Shown: one piece after another, positions 8,010-20,977 of the stretch
Position numbering within the stretch: the stretch's first letter is position 1
Layout: every line of letters starts with the position of its first letter
Source: Streptomyces sp. NBC_00285
GTDB lineage: Bacteria; Actinomycetota; Actinomycetes; Streptomycetales; Streptomycetaceae
Length of the DNA: 64,000 nt
Direction: 5' to 3'
Assembly: GCF_036174265.1 (NCBI RefSeq)
Contig: NZ_CP108055.1
Location: 5,146,001-5,210,000 of the forward strand
Translations under genes and position numbers: made by a program
The notes under the pieces: model-generated
Told to the model about the DNA's origin: nothing
Seen by the model: only the letters and a program-made list of their open reading frames with translations
Databases searched by the model: none

Positions 8010-9565
8010 CGACCGAGTCCCACGTGTCGCATACGATCGCGCCCCGCCGTACATATCTCATCGGCCGCGCCCGGCCGAACGCGATCGTCGGCCGCAACCG
8101 TGAGAGCGGCGAGATCACTCTGATCATCGCGGGCGCGTTCCTCGGCATGATGTGCGGGCTCCTCGTCCCGGTGCTCTCCCTGCGCATCGTCCTGCTGATG
8201 GGCTTCCCCCTCATCGCGCTGGCCGCGGTCTACGTGCCGTACAAGCGCCGCACCTTCTACAAGTGGTTCGAGATCAACCGCAGTTACAAGCGCACCCTGC
8301 GCCAGGGCACCACGTACCGCTCCTCCGTGATGGAGGCCGGCACCCACGTCGACGGCCGCGAGGTCGAGATCGGCCCGCCGCCCGGCATCGGCCGGATCAA
8401 CTGGCTGGCCGCCCCGTTCGGGCCCGACGAGATCGCCGTACTCCTCCACGCGGACCGCCGTACCGTCACCGCCGCCATCGAGATCGAGGGCCCCGGCGTC
8501 GGCCTGCGCGACTCCGAGGACCAGGAAGCCCTCGTCGACCGCTTCGGCACCCTGCTCAAGCACGTGGCCAACGGCGACGGCTTCGTCACCCGGCTCCAGA
8601 TCCTCGCCCGCACCCTCCCCGCCGACCCCGACGCCCACGCCAAGGACGTCGCCGTACGCGGGGACGTGAAGGCGCTGCCCTGGCTGCAGACGTCGTACGA
8701 CCAGCTCCAGTCGATGGTGTCGACCAGCAGCGAGCAGCACCGCGCCTATCTCGTCGCCTGCATGCACTTCAACCGCGAACTCGCCGCCGAGGCCAACACG
8801 ATGGCCCGCGCCGCCCGCCCCCAGGCCGGCCGCAAACTCGACCGGGACGCGGGCCTCGCGGTGGTCATGGCCCGCGAGCTGACCGACATCTGCTCCCGCC
8901 TCCAGGAAGCGGACATCCGCGTACGCCAGCCCCTCGGCCAGGGCCGGCTCGCCTCGCTCATCCACTCCATGTACGACCCCGACCACCCCATCGACCACAT
9001 CCAGGCGATGACCAAGCGCAACGCCTGGCCGGCTGAACTCGACGCCATGGAAGCGACGTACCTCCAGGCGAAGACGAGGGAGTCGTCCACCCGCGCGCCC
9101 TGGTGCCACGCCACGGCCTGGGTCAAGGAGTGGCCGATGACCCCCGTCGGCGTCAACTTCCTCGCCCCGCTCCTCGTCCACACCCCGGACGTCATCCGCA
9201 CGGTCGGCGTCACCATGGACCTCGAACCCACCGAGATCGCCATCGAGCGCATGCTGACCGAGAAGACGAACGACGAGGCGGAGGCGTCCCGCGCCGCCAA
9301 GATGAACCGCACGGTCGACCCCCGCGACATCGCCTCCCACAACCGTCTGGACCAGCGCGGCGAAGACCTGGCCAGCGGCGCGGCAGGCGTCAACCTCGTC
9401 GGCTACATCACCGTCTCCTCCCGCAACCCCGAGGCCCTGGCCCGCGACAAGCGGACCATCCGGGCGTCGGCCGGAAAGTCGTATCTGAAACTGGAGTGGT
9501 GCGACCGCGAACACCATCGCGCCTTCGTGAACACGCTTCCGTTCGCCACCGGCATCCGAAAGTAG
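8006..9565 (+). CDS. PrgI/VirB3-like membrane domain fused to a VirB4 N-terminal domain
   Basis: 519 residues, TTG start at 8006 with AGGAGGTG at 7991-7998. Two membrane helices at about residues 32-76 form a PrgI/VirB3-like module. The rest resembles the N-terminal non-ATPase half of VirB4/TrbE, including a terminal segment (TVSSRNPEALARDKRTIRAS ... FVNTLPF) that in ordinary VirB4 lies just before the P-loop domain. No Walker motif is present; the ATPase half is encoded separately by the next gene, 10 bp downstream. I recall NCBI naming relatives 'SCO6880 family protein'. It probably anchors the ATPase at the membrane as part of a two-chain VirB4. Confidence 0.72.
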   Translation: MTTESHVSHTIAPRRTYLIGRARPNAIVGRNRESGEITLIIAGAFLGMMCGLLVPVLSLRIVLLMGFPLIALAAVYVPYKRRTFYKWFEINRSYKRTLRQGTTYRSSVMEAGTHVDGREVEIGPPPGIGRINWLAAPFGPDEIAVLLHADRRTVTAAIEIEGPGVGLRDSEDQEALVDRFGTLLKHVANGDGFVTRLQILARTLPADPDAHAKDVAVRGDVKALPWLQTSYDQLQSMVSTSSEQHRAYLVACMHFNRELAAEANTMARAARPQAGRKLDRDAGLAVVMARELTDICSRLQEADIRVRQPLGQGRLASLIHSMYDPDHPIDHIQAMTKRNAWPAELDAMEATYLQAKTRESSTRAPWCHATAWVKEWPMTPVGVNFLAPLLVHTPDVIRTVGVTMDLEPTEIAIERMLTEKTNDEAEASRAAKMNRTVDPRDIASHNRLDQRGEDLASGAAGVNLVGYITVSSRNPEALARDKRTIRASAGKSYLKLEWCDREHHRAFVNTLPFATGIRK

Positions 9566-9575
9566 AGGACCAAGC

Positions 9576-10991
9576 ATGCGGGATCCGCTGTCCGTCCTCA
9601 CCGACGCCTTCACGTCCTTCCTCTTCGGAAAGGTCGAGACGACGCGCCTGCCGGTCCGCACCTCCACCGGCCAGGCGCAGGCGGTCTACCTCCCGACCGC
9701 CGCGCCGGGCCTCGGCGACTCGGGCGTGATCATCGGCCGCGAGGTGTACTCCGGCAAGGGCTACATCTACGACCCCTTCCAGCTCTACGGCCAGCAGCTC
9801 CCGGCCCCGCACTGGCTGGTCCTCGGCGAGTCCGGAAACGGCAAGTCGGCGCTCGAGAAGACGTACGTCCTACGGCAGTTGCGCTTCCGCGACCGCCAGG
9901 TCGTCGTCCTCGACGCACAGGGCGAGGACGGCGCCGGCGAGTGGAACCTCATCGCGCGGGAGCTGGGGATAACCCCCATCCGGCTCGACGCGATGGCGGC
10001 CCTGGACCAGGGCATCCGCCTCAACCCACTGGACCCCGCGATCACCACCACCGGACAGCTCGCGCTGCTCCGGACCATCATCGAGGTCGCGATGGGCCAC
10101 GGCCTCGACGAACGCTCCGGCTTCGCCCTCAAGGTCGCGCACGCCTACGTCAACGAGACCATCGTCGAACGCCAGCCGATCCTCACGGACATCGTGGAGC
10201 AACTACGGCACCCCGAACCCGAGTCGGCCGAGGCGATGAACGTCGACATAGAGGACGTACGCGCGTGGGGCCTCGACGTCGCCCTGGTCCTGGACCGCCT
10301 GGTCGACGGTGACCTGCAGGGCATGTTCGACGGCCCCACGACGGTCGGCATCGACCTCGACGCGCCGCTGATCGTCTTCGATTTGTCCCACATCGACCGC
10401 AACTCCATCGCCATGCCCATCCTCATGGCGATCGTCGGGGTTTGGCTGGAACACACCTGGATCCGCCCCGACCGGAAGAAGCGCATCTTCCTGGTCGAGG
10501 AGGCCTGGCACATCATCAACAGCCCCTTCGTGGCACAGCTGTTCCAGCGTCTGCTGAAGTTCGGCCGACGCCTCGGCCTGTCCTTCGTGGCGGTCGTGCA
10601 CCACCTGTCCGACGTGGTGGACGGAGCGGCAGCCAAGGAGGCCGCGGCGATCCTGAAAATGGCGTCGACCCGGACGATCTACGCCCAGAAGGCCGACGAG
10701 GCCCGTGCGACCGGCCGCGTCCTGGGCCTGCCACGCTGGGCCGTGGAGATCATCCCGACGCTCACCCCCGGCATCGCCGTCTGGGACGTCAACGGCAACG
10801 TCCAGGTGGTCAAGCACCTCGTCACCGAGACGGAACGCCCCCTGGTCTTCACCGACCGCGCGATGACGGAGTCCTCCGCCGACCGCGAACTTGTCGTCGA
10901 CGCCCTGCGGGCCGCCGAGTTGGAGGCCGAGGAACGGGCGGCGGCCTTCGTGGAACAGCACTTGGGCGACTCCGAGTCGACGGTGGCGTAG
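9576..10991 (+). CDS. VirB4-like type IV secretion ATPase domain protein
   Basis: 471 residues. Walker A GESGNGKS at residues 84-91 (Lys90) and a Walker B-like IFLVEEAWHI with Glu308-Glu309 mark an active-looking P-loop ATPase. Flanking motifs (GREVYSGKGYIYDPF, HWLVLG, RLNPLDP) are those of VirB4/TraC rather than FtsK/TraB. The usual VirB4 N-terminal half is missing and lies in the preceding gene, so the two products probably work together to power assembly or transport. ATG at 9576 with GAGGA six bases before it. Ten base pairs separate it from both the previous and the next gene. Confidence 0.88.
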   Translation: MRDPLSVLTDAFTSFLFGKVETTRLPVRTSTGQAQAVYLPTAAPGLGDSGVIIGREVYSGKGYIYDPFQLYGQQLPAPHWLVLGESGNGKSALEKTYVLRQLRFRDRQVVVLDAQGEDGAGEWNLIARELGITPIRLDAMAALDQGIRLNPLDPAITTTGQLALLRTIIEVAMGHGLDERSGFALKVAHAYVNETIVERQPILTDIVEQLRHPEPESAEAMNVDIEDVRAWGLDVALVLDRLVDGDLQGMFDGPTTVGIDLDAPLIVFDLSHIDRNSIAMPILMAIVGVWLEHTWIRPDRKKRIFLVEEAWHIINSPFVAQLFQRLLKFGRRLGLSFVAVVHHLSDVVDGAAAKEAAAILKMASTRTIYAQKADEARATGRVLGLPRWAVEIIPTLTPGIAVWDVNGNVQVVKHLVTETERPLVFTDRAMTESSADRELVVDALRAAELEAEERAAAFVEQHLGDSESTVA

Positions 10992-11001
10992 GAGGCGGAC
11001 A

Positions 11002-12531
11002 GTGGTGAGACCGGACGACCGCTACCGGGACGGTCAGGCGGGCCACCTGGGCCAAGGCGGTCAGGGGGGCCAAGGAGGCGTCCCTGACGGCCTGTTGGTG
11101 GGCCTGCTCGCCTTCCTCCTCGGCATGACCCTGCTGGTCTGGACGGCGACGGGCCTCGCGGGCTGGTTCTCCCACGGCGGCTGGCCCCGGGCCGTCACCT
11201 TCACCAGCACCCCCCAGGCCATGCGCCACCTCATCGGCCACCCCCAGGACATCCCCGGCGCCTGGCCCGACACCCCCGCCGCCCAGCTCTCCGGCTACGG
11301 CCTCGTCTGGGGCCTGTTCATCGGCCAGTTGATGATCCTGGCCGTCCTCATGATCTTCGTGATGGGCACACTGGCCCGCTGGCGGGGAGTACGGGAGAGG
11401 GCGAGAGCGGAACGCCTGGCAGCCCTGGCGCGGCAGACCGCACCCGAACCGTCCGCCCACGAGGCACCGATACACGAGGTTCCGGCCCCGAGGCCGGCCC
11501 CGGAACCGCAACCCGCCGGCGCCCCGCCCCCCCAGCCCACCGAGCCACTCCACACCCCGGTGGCCGAGCCACTACTGGTGGGCGCCTGGGAAAAACCACA
11601 GCGCGCCCAGGGCCCGGTGCTCTACGCCCCCAGGGAAGCCCGCCACTCGACCGCCACCCAGGCCGTCCGGGACGCGGAAGGCCCCGCCCTCATCGTCACC
11701 TCGAACCCGGCCCTCTGGGCGGACACCAAAGACGCCAGAACCAAACTCGGCCCGGTCCACGTCTACGACCCCACCCACCTCTGTGACACCCCGGCCCGCC
11801 TCCACTGGTCCCCCACCACCAGCTGCGAGGACAAGGAAACGGCCACCGCACGGGCGCGAGCCCTCCTCGCCCCGATCCGCCCCACCGCGAGAATCGACCA
11901 GGCGGTCACCGACGTGGCCGAAACGCTCCTGCGCAGCTACCTCCACGCGGCAGCCATCGAGTCCCGCACCGTCCGCCACGTCCACCGCTGGTGTCAGGGC
12001 ACCCAGATCCAGGACGCTGTGAGAACCCTCCGCACGAACCCGAAAGCAGCCCCCGGCTCCGCAGGCGAACTGGAAGCAGCCCTCACCGCGCACCCCGAAC
12101 GCCGTGACATCGCCCAGGAGTTGACCAGCCGAGCCCTCTCCGCCCTCTTCACGGTCAACGTCCGCGAGGCCTGCACTCCCAACCGAAGTGATGCCCTCGC
12201 CTTGGATTCCTTCGTCGACGAAGGGGGCACGCTTTATGTGGTGGGTGAATCGATCGAGGACCCCAGGACCAACCCGGGCGCGATGCCACTCCTGACAGCC
12301 CTCACCTCTAGCGTGGTCGAGCGTGGCCGGCGCATGGCCGAACGGTCATCCTCCGGTCGCCTCGACCCACCACTGACGCTCGTCCTGGACGACGTCGCAG
12401 CCGTGGCTCCGCTTCCCCAGCTCCCGGAGCTGCTGGCCGCCGGAGCGGACCGGGGGCTACCGACCCTGGCCCTGCTCCGGTCCCGCGAACAGGGCCGAAC
12501 CCGCTGGCCGGACGCCGACCTCCCGGCCTGA
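11002..12531 (+). CDS. VirD4/TraG-like coupling protein with degenerate Walker A
   Basis: 509 residues: two membrane helices (about 33-58 and 94-118), a proline-rich linker and a TraG/VirD4-type nucleotide-binding domain. Where coupling proteins have G-P-x-x-x-G-K-S/T the sequence is APREARHST (209-217), lacking the glycine-lysine pair; the Walker B strand LTLVLDD (Asp463-Asp464) is kept. The protein ends about 45 residues after Walker B, shorter than typical VirD4. GTG at 11002 follows GGAGG at 10991-10995; a GTG at 11005 is equally possible. Last gene of the cluster, convergent with an acetyltransferase. It may be a structural rather than ATP-hydrolysing coupling subunit. Confidence 0.7.
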   Translation: MVRPDDRYRDGQAGHLGQGGQGGQGGVPDGLLVGLLAFLLGMTLLVWTATGLAGWFSHGGWPRAVTFTSTPQAMRHLIGHPQDIPGAWPDTPAAQLSGYGLVWGLFIGQLMILAVLMIFVMGTLARWRGVRERARAERLAALARQTAPEPSAHEAPIHEVPAPRPAPEPQPAGAPPPQPTEPLHTPVAEPLLVGAWEKPQRAQGPVLYAPREARHSTATQAVRDAEGPALIVTSNPALWADTKDARTKLGPVHVYDPTHLCDTPARLHWSPTTSCEDKETATARARALLAPIRPTARIDQAVTDVAETLLRSYLHAAAIESRTVRHVHRWCQGTQIQDAVRTLRTNPKAAPGSAGELEAALTAHPERRDIAQELTSRALSALFTVNVREACTPNRSDALALDSFVDEGGTLYVVGESIEDPRTNPGAMPLLTALTSSVVERGRRMAERSSSGRLDPPLTLVLDDVAAVAPLPQLPELLAAGADRGLPTLALLRSREQGRTRWPDADLPA

Positions 12532-12555
12532 CGCCCGGGCCGGCCGCCGCGGCAC

Positions 12556-13101
12556 TCAATCCCGTTCCAGCACGAATTCCAGCTCGAACTCCCCCGGCGC
12601 CGACGTGAGCGGGACGGCCACGCCACTTGGCGTGAACCCCATCCTGCGGTAGAACCGCTGCGCCCGTCCGTTGTCCTCGTGCACGATCAGCCTCGTCCGC
12701 TCGGCTCCGTGCGCCCAGGCCCACTCAAGGGCGGCGTCGAACAGCACGTCGGTGAGCCCGCTGCCGCGCTCCTCGGGCAGCACGAAGACCCCCACGAGAT
12801 GCCCCTGCTTCCGCTCCACCGGGAACCCGGCCCAGTCACTGGTCCCGGGCTGCTCCAGCAGCACGGTCACCATCCCGACCCACTGTCCGCCGGGTGCCTC
12901 GGCAATGACCGTCTGCGCACTGTCAGCCCCCTCGGCACCATGGGCCGTGCGTTCCTGCCAGAAGGAGTCGGGCCGGGCAAGGGCCTCCTCGTAGGTCTCC
13001 AGGAAGGCGAGAGGCGCGACCGGATCCTGAAGCGCCACAAGCCGCAACGCCTTGGCAGCAGGCCACTCATCAGCGCGGACGGACCGGATCACGTAACTCA
13101 T
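12556..13101 (-). CDS. GNAT family N-acetyltransferase
   Basis: 181 residues with the GNAT fold: the acetyl-CoA-binding motif A is VGVFVLPEERGSGLTDVL, followed by LIVHEDNGRAQRFYRRMGF (motif B). The substrate is unknown; relatives acetylate small amines or protein N-termini. The start at 13101 (MSYVIRSV) is preferred over an upstream in-frame GTG at 13128. It stands alone between the secretion-like cluster (convergent, 24-bp gap) and the rRNA operon terminator. Confidence 0.85.
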   Translation of the reverse strand: MSYVIRSVRADEWPAAKALRLVALQDPVAPLAFLETYEEALARPDSFWQERTAHGAEGADSAQTVIAEAPGGQWVGMVTVLLEQPGTSDWAGFPVERKQGHLVGVFVLPEERGSGLTDVLFDAALEWAWAHGAERTRLIVHEDNGRAQRFYRRMGFTPSGVAVPLTSAPGEFELEFVLERD

Positions 13102-13148
13102 GAGGGCCACAGTAGTACCCCGGCACAAAACCCCCGTCCGGAAATACA

Positions 13149-13182
13149 GAAAACCCCCGTGCCGAATGGCATGGGGGTTTTC
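13149..13182 (-). terminator. rRNA operon terminator
   Basis: A 15-base stem (one mismatch) with a GAAT loop begins 10 bp beyond the 5S 3' end on the minus strand and ends in TTTTC. It is the only strong hairpin between 5S and the acetyltransferase gene. Confidence 0.85.
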
Positions 13183-13191
13183 TCAAAGATT

Positions 13192-13310
13192 GTTCGGCGG
13201 TGTCCTACTCTCCCACAGGGTCCCCCCTGCAGTACCATCGGCGCTGTAAGGCTTAGCTTCCGGGTTCGGAATGTAACCGGGCGTTTCCCTCACGCTATGA
13301 CCACCGAAAC
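13192..13310 (-). rRNA. rrf: 5S ribosomal RNA
   Basis: 119 bases, read on the minus strand from GTTTCGGTGGTCATAGCGTG to a 3' end in GCCGAAC. The conserved CCGAACCCGGAAGCTAAGCC segment of bacterial 5S rRNA is present. About 100 bp separate it from the 23S 3' end. Confidence 0.95.
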
Positions 13311-13412
13311 ACTATGAAACTGTCGAACCATGCCACACCACACCACCCGTAAACCACAGGGATGTGGGGCTGTTCGTGGTTTCAGAACCAACACAGTGGA
13401 CGCGAGCAACTG

Positions 13413-18379
<4,967 letters not shown>

Positions 18380-18546
18380 ATGTTTACCCGTAATCGGGTG
18401 CACACATCACGAGAGCGGAGCAACCACCGGAATAAGGCGGTCACTCACAGCGTCCTCGCTGTGTATTCTTCAAAGGAACCTCATCTACGACCATGAAGGC
18501 CGGAGACGGGGTATCAACATATCTGGCGTTGATTTTTGGCACGCTG

Positions 18547-18558
18547 TTGAGTTCTCAA
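18547..18558 (-). promoter_or_regulatory. boxA-like element in the rRNA leader
   Basis: TTGAGAACTCAA, within the sequence CTTGAGAACTCAACAGCG of the minus-strand leader, resembles the actinobacterial TGTTTGAGAACTC antitermination boxA. It lies about 170 bp before the 16S 5' end. A variant recurs in the 16S-23S spacer. Confidence 0.55.
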
Positions 18559-18631
18559 GGAACGGACGCTTCCTTTGTACTCACCCTCTCGGGCTTTCCT
18601 CCGGGCTTTTCCCTTCGGTCTTGCGTTTCCG

Positions 18632-18719
18632 ACTCTACCAGACCGTTTCCCGATCCGATTTCCTCGGTGCTTTCCAGGTTCCCGCTTTCGCGTTTCCCTT
18701 TCCGGCGGTTCCGACTCTA
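18632..18719 (-). promoter_or_regulatory. Two repeated -10-like elements of the rRNA operon
   Basis: On the minus strand TAGAGTCGGAA occurs twice, with TAGAGT at 18719-18714 and at 18637-18632, 82 bp apart. Each looks like a -10 hexamer plus start region; I see no strong matching -35 boxes. Multiple tandem promoters are established for S. coelicolor rrnD. Confidence 0.5.
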
Positions 18720-18794
18720 TCAGATCCTTTCGGGCCTGACTCCCAGTCAGAGGGGGCTTGCCTTCCCGGCTGTTGGGCCGTTCCGACGTCTCAA

Positions 18795-18823
18795 ACCCTA
18801 GCGGATTCCCTCCGCGGTCCCAA
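18795..18823 (-). promoter_or_regulatory. rRNA operon promoter (TTGGGA-17-TAGGGT)
   Basis: Minus-strand -35 TTGGGA (18823-18818) and -10 TAGGGT (18800-18795) with 17-bp spacing, upstream of the repeated TAGAGT elements. Confidence 0.6.
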
Positions 18824-18965
18824 ATCGAGGACCGCGTCCGAATCGAATTGAATTCGGGCACGCCGAATTCATCCCGACTGGGGGATCATGCTGTTGGTTT
18901 GAGTGGCCGCTTTCGCGGCAGAAGGTGTCACCGCAGAACCGTTACGGCCCGTGGCAACCCGAAGA

Positions 18966-18994
18966 ACTTTACGGATCGTGGAGGGGGCTGTCAA
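18966..18994 (-). promoter_or_regulatory. Distal rRNA operon promoter (TTGACA-17-TAAAGT)
   Basis: Minus-strand -35 TTGACA (18994-18989) and -10 TAAAGT (18971-18966), 17 bp apart: close to the vegetative consensus. A second TTGACA lies 12 bp further upstream. It starts just after the stop codon of the MarR gene, so the whole 636-bp stretch 18380-19014 is rRNA promoter and leader. Confidence 0.65.
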
Positions 18995-19014
18995 GCACCC
19001 TCTGTCAAGATCTT

Positions 19015-19563
19015 TTAGTCGAGGTCACTGAGACGCCCGCCGGCATCCGGCTGTGCGTGTTCCACCCTGCGCAGGAGCCTGGCGAGGACGTCCCCGAGGG
19101 CGTTGCGCTCCTCGGCTGAGAGGTCCTGGAGCAGGTCCTCCTCGAAGACCGTGGCCCGGCGCATCACCTCCAGCCACTTCTCGCGGCCCTCGACGGTGAG
19201 TTCCACGATCACGCGGACACGGTTGGACTCGTCCCGCTCCCGGGTCACCAGTCCCTCGGCGAGCATGCGGTCGATCCGGTGCGTCATCGCGGCCGGCGTG
19301 AGGCCGAGGCGCTTGGCAAGGTCGCTCGGGCCCATCCGATAGGGGGCGCCGGCGAGCACGAGGGCCTTCAGGACCTCCCACTCGGCGTTGCTCATGCCGA
19401 GCGCGGCGGTCTGGCGGCCGTAGGCGACGTTCATGCGGCGGTTCAGGCGGGAGAGCGCCGAGACGATCTGCTCGACCTGGGGGTCGAGGTCCTGGAACTC
19501 GCGCTGGTAGGCGGCGATCTGCTCGTCGAGCGTCGGCTCGGGGACGCCAGGGGTCTCGGCCAT
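19015..19563 (-). CDS. MarR family transcriptional regulator
   Basis: 182 residues. The winged helix-turn-helix is clear: MGPSDLAKRLGLTPAAMTHRIDRMLAEGLVTRE with the wing ESNRVRVIVELT at about residues 78-122. It is divergent from an MFS transporter gene, a classic MarR-repressor/efflux arrangement. ATG at 19563; AAAGGAGG lies unusually far (about 19 bp) upstream of it, but no in-frame start lies closer. Three copies of GCTTYGAAGT in the intergenic region are candidate operator half-sites. Confidence 0.88.
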   Translation of the reverse strand: MAETPGVPEPTLDEQIAAYQREFQDLDPQVEQIVSALSRLNRRMNVAYGRQTAALGMSNAEWEVLKALVLAGAPYRMGPSDLAKRLGLTPAAMTHRIDRMLAEGLVTRERDESNRVRVIVELTVEGREKWLEVMRRATVFEEDLLQDLSAEERNALGDVLARLLRRVEHAQPDAGGRLSDLD

Positions 19564-19590
19564 GGCGGCAGTATCGCACGCACCTCCTTT

Positions 19591-19643
19591 GCTTTGAAGT
19601 CCTTGACTATGTACTATTTAGCTTCGAAGTTTAGCTTTGAAGT
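19591..19643. promoter_or_regulatory. Triple GCTTYGAAGT motif between MarR and MFS genes
   Basis: GCTTTGAAGT at 19591-19600, GCTTCGAAGT at 19621-19630 and GCTTTGAAGT at 19634-19643. The middle copy centres on the palindrome CTTCGAAG. TTGACT at 19603-19608 may be the -35 of the transporter promoter, so binding here would block it. MarR binding is inferred from position. Confidence 0.55.
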
Positions 19644-19673
19644 CTTCAGACCTAACTAGTGAGAGAGGTGAAC

Positions 19674-20954
19674 GTGACCAGGGCGATGGGCGCAGCGATG
19701 CGCCGGATCCACGTGGGCAACGCACTCAGCGCGTTCGGGCTCGGTTTCACCGTCCCCTACCTGTACGTCTATGTGGCGCAGGTGCGTGGGCTGGGAGCCA
19801 TGACGGCGGGGCTCGTCCTCGCCGTCTTCGCGGTGGCGGCACTGGTCGTGCTGCCCTTCGCCGGACGGGCCATCGTCCGACGTGGTCCGCTGCCGGTGCT
19901 GCTCACCGCCCTGGTCACGGCCTCGGTCGGGTCGTTGAGTCTCGGGCTCTCGAGCCACGCGTCGACCGTGCTGCTGTCGGCGGCGGCGCTCGGGGCCGGT
20001 CAGGCCGTGATGCAGCCGGCGCTGGCGACGATGATCGTCGACTGCTCCACCTCGGAGACCCGGTCCCGGGCCTTCGCGACGCAGTTCTTCCTGCAGAACC
20101 TCGGGCTCGGCGTCGGCGGTCTGATCGGCGGGCATCTCGTCGACACGTCGAGCGCGGCGTCGTTCACCCTGCTGTTCGCGATCGAGGCGGCGATGTTCCT
20201 GCTGCTGGTGGTCGTGATGGCGACTCTGCGGCTGCCGCGTGCGCCGCGGATGGAAGGTGCGCCGACCTCGTCCGCCGGGAGCAGCTGGAAGCAGCTGCTC
20301 AGCAACCGGGCCATGGTGCAGCTGTGCGTGCTGGGCTTCGTGCTGTTCTTCGCCTGCTACGGACAGTTCGAGTCGGGTCTGAGCGCGTACGGCGTCGAGG
20401 CCGCCGGCATCTCGACCTCCGCGCTGGGGTCGGCCCTGGCCGCCAACACCGCGATGATCGTGGTTGCGCAGTTCGCCGTGCTGAGGTTCGTCGAGCGGCA
20501 GAAGCGGTCCCGCGTGATCGCCGTGGTCGGACTCATCTGGGCCGTGGCGTGGGTCACCGCGGGTTTCGCGGGCCTCGGACACGGCAGCCATGAGATGGCT
20601 GCGGCCGCGTTCGTGTCGACGTACGCGCTCTTCGGGCTGGGCGAGGCGATGCTGTCGCCGACCGTGGCACCGCTGGTGGCCGATCTGGCGCCGGAGGGGA
20701 TGGCGGGCCAGTACAACTCCGCCTTCGCGCTGGTGAAGCAGCTGGCCCTGGCGGTCGGCCCGGCGGTCGGCGGGCCGATGGGAGCGTCGCTGCACACGCC
20801 GTACATCGTGACGTTCCTGCTGTTCTCGCTGGGGATCACGTACCTGGCCCTACGGCTGGGCAGGCAGTTGACGGCTGTGCAGGACCAGCCGTTCCTGCGG
20901 AAGAGCAGGGTGGTCGCCCAGGGCGGGACGCAGCAGGAGTCGATCGCCGCCTAG
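19674..20954 (+). CDS. MFS family efflux transporter
   Basis: 426 residues with about 12 predicted membrane helices and the MFS loop 2-3 pattern (FAGRAIVRRGPLPVLL). Likely a proton-driven drug or metabolite exporter of the DHA1 type; the substrate is unknown. The GTG at 19674 (MTRAMGAAMRRIHVG) has AGAGAGG five bases upstream and gives a normal N-terminus; upstream GTG codons at 19659 and 19668 are less well placed. Expected to be repressed by the divergent MarR protein. Confidence 0.85.
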   Translation: MTRAMGAAMRRIHVGNALSAFGLGFTVPYLYVYVAQVRGLGAMTAGLVLAVFAVAALVVLPFAGRAIVRRGPLPVLLTALVTASVGSLSLGLSSHASTVLLSAAALGAGQAVMQPALATMIVDCSTSETRSRAFATQFFLQNLGLGVGGLIGGHLVDTSSAASFTLLFAIEAAMFLLLVVVMATLRLPRAPRMEGAPTSSAGSSWKQLLSNRAMVQLCVLGFVLFFACYGQFESGLSAYGVEAAGISTSALGSALAANTAMIVVAQFAVLRFVERQKRSRVIAVVGLIWAVAWVTAGFAGLGHGSHEMAAAAFVSTYALFGLGEAMLSPTVAPLVADLAPEGMAGQYNSAFALVKQLALAVGPAVGGPMGASLHTPYIVTFLLFSLGITYLALRLGRQLTAVQDQPFLRKSRVVAQGGTQQESIAA

Positions 20955-20977
20955 CCGCACTCCGCCCGCCTGCGGCG

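Noticed and set aside
5317..12531. Integrated conjugative plasmid or AICE
   Set aside because: No integrase, relaxase, replication gene, TraB-type translocase or attachment repeats were found; the flanks are core-like genes.
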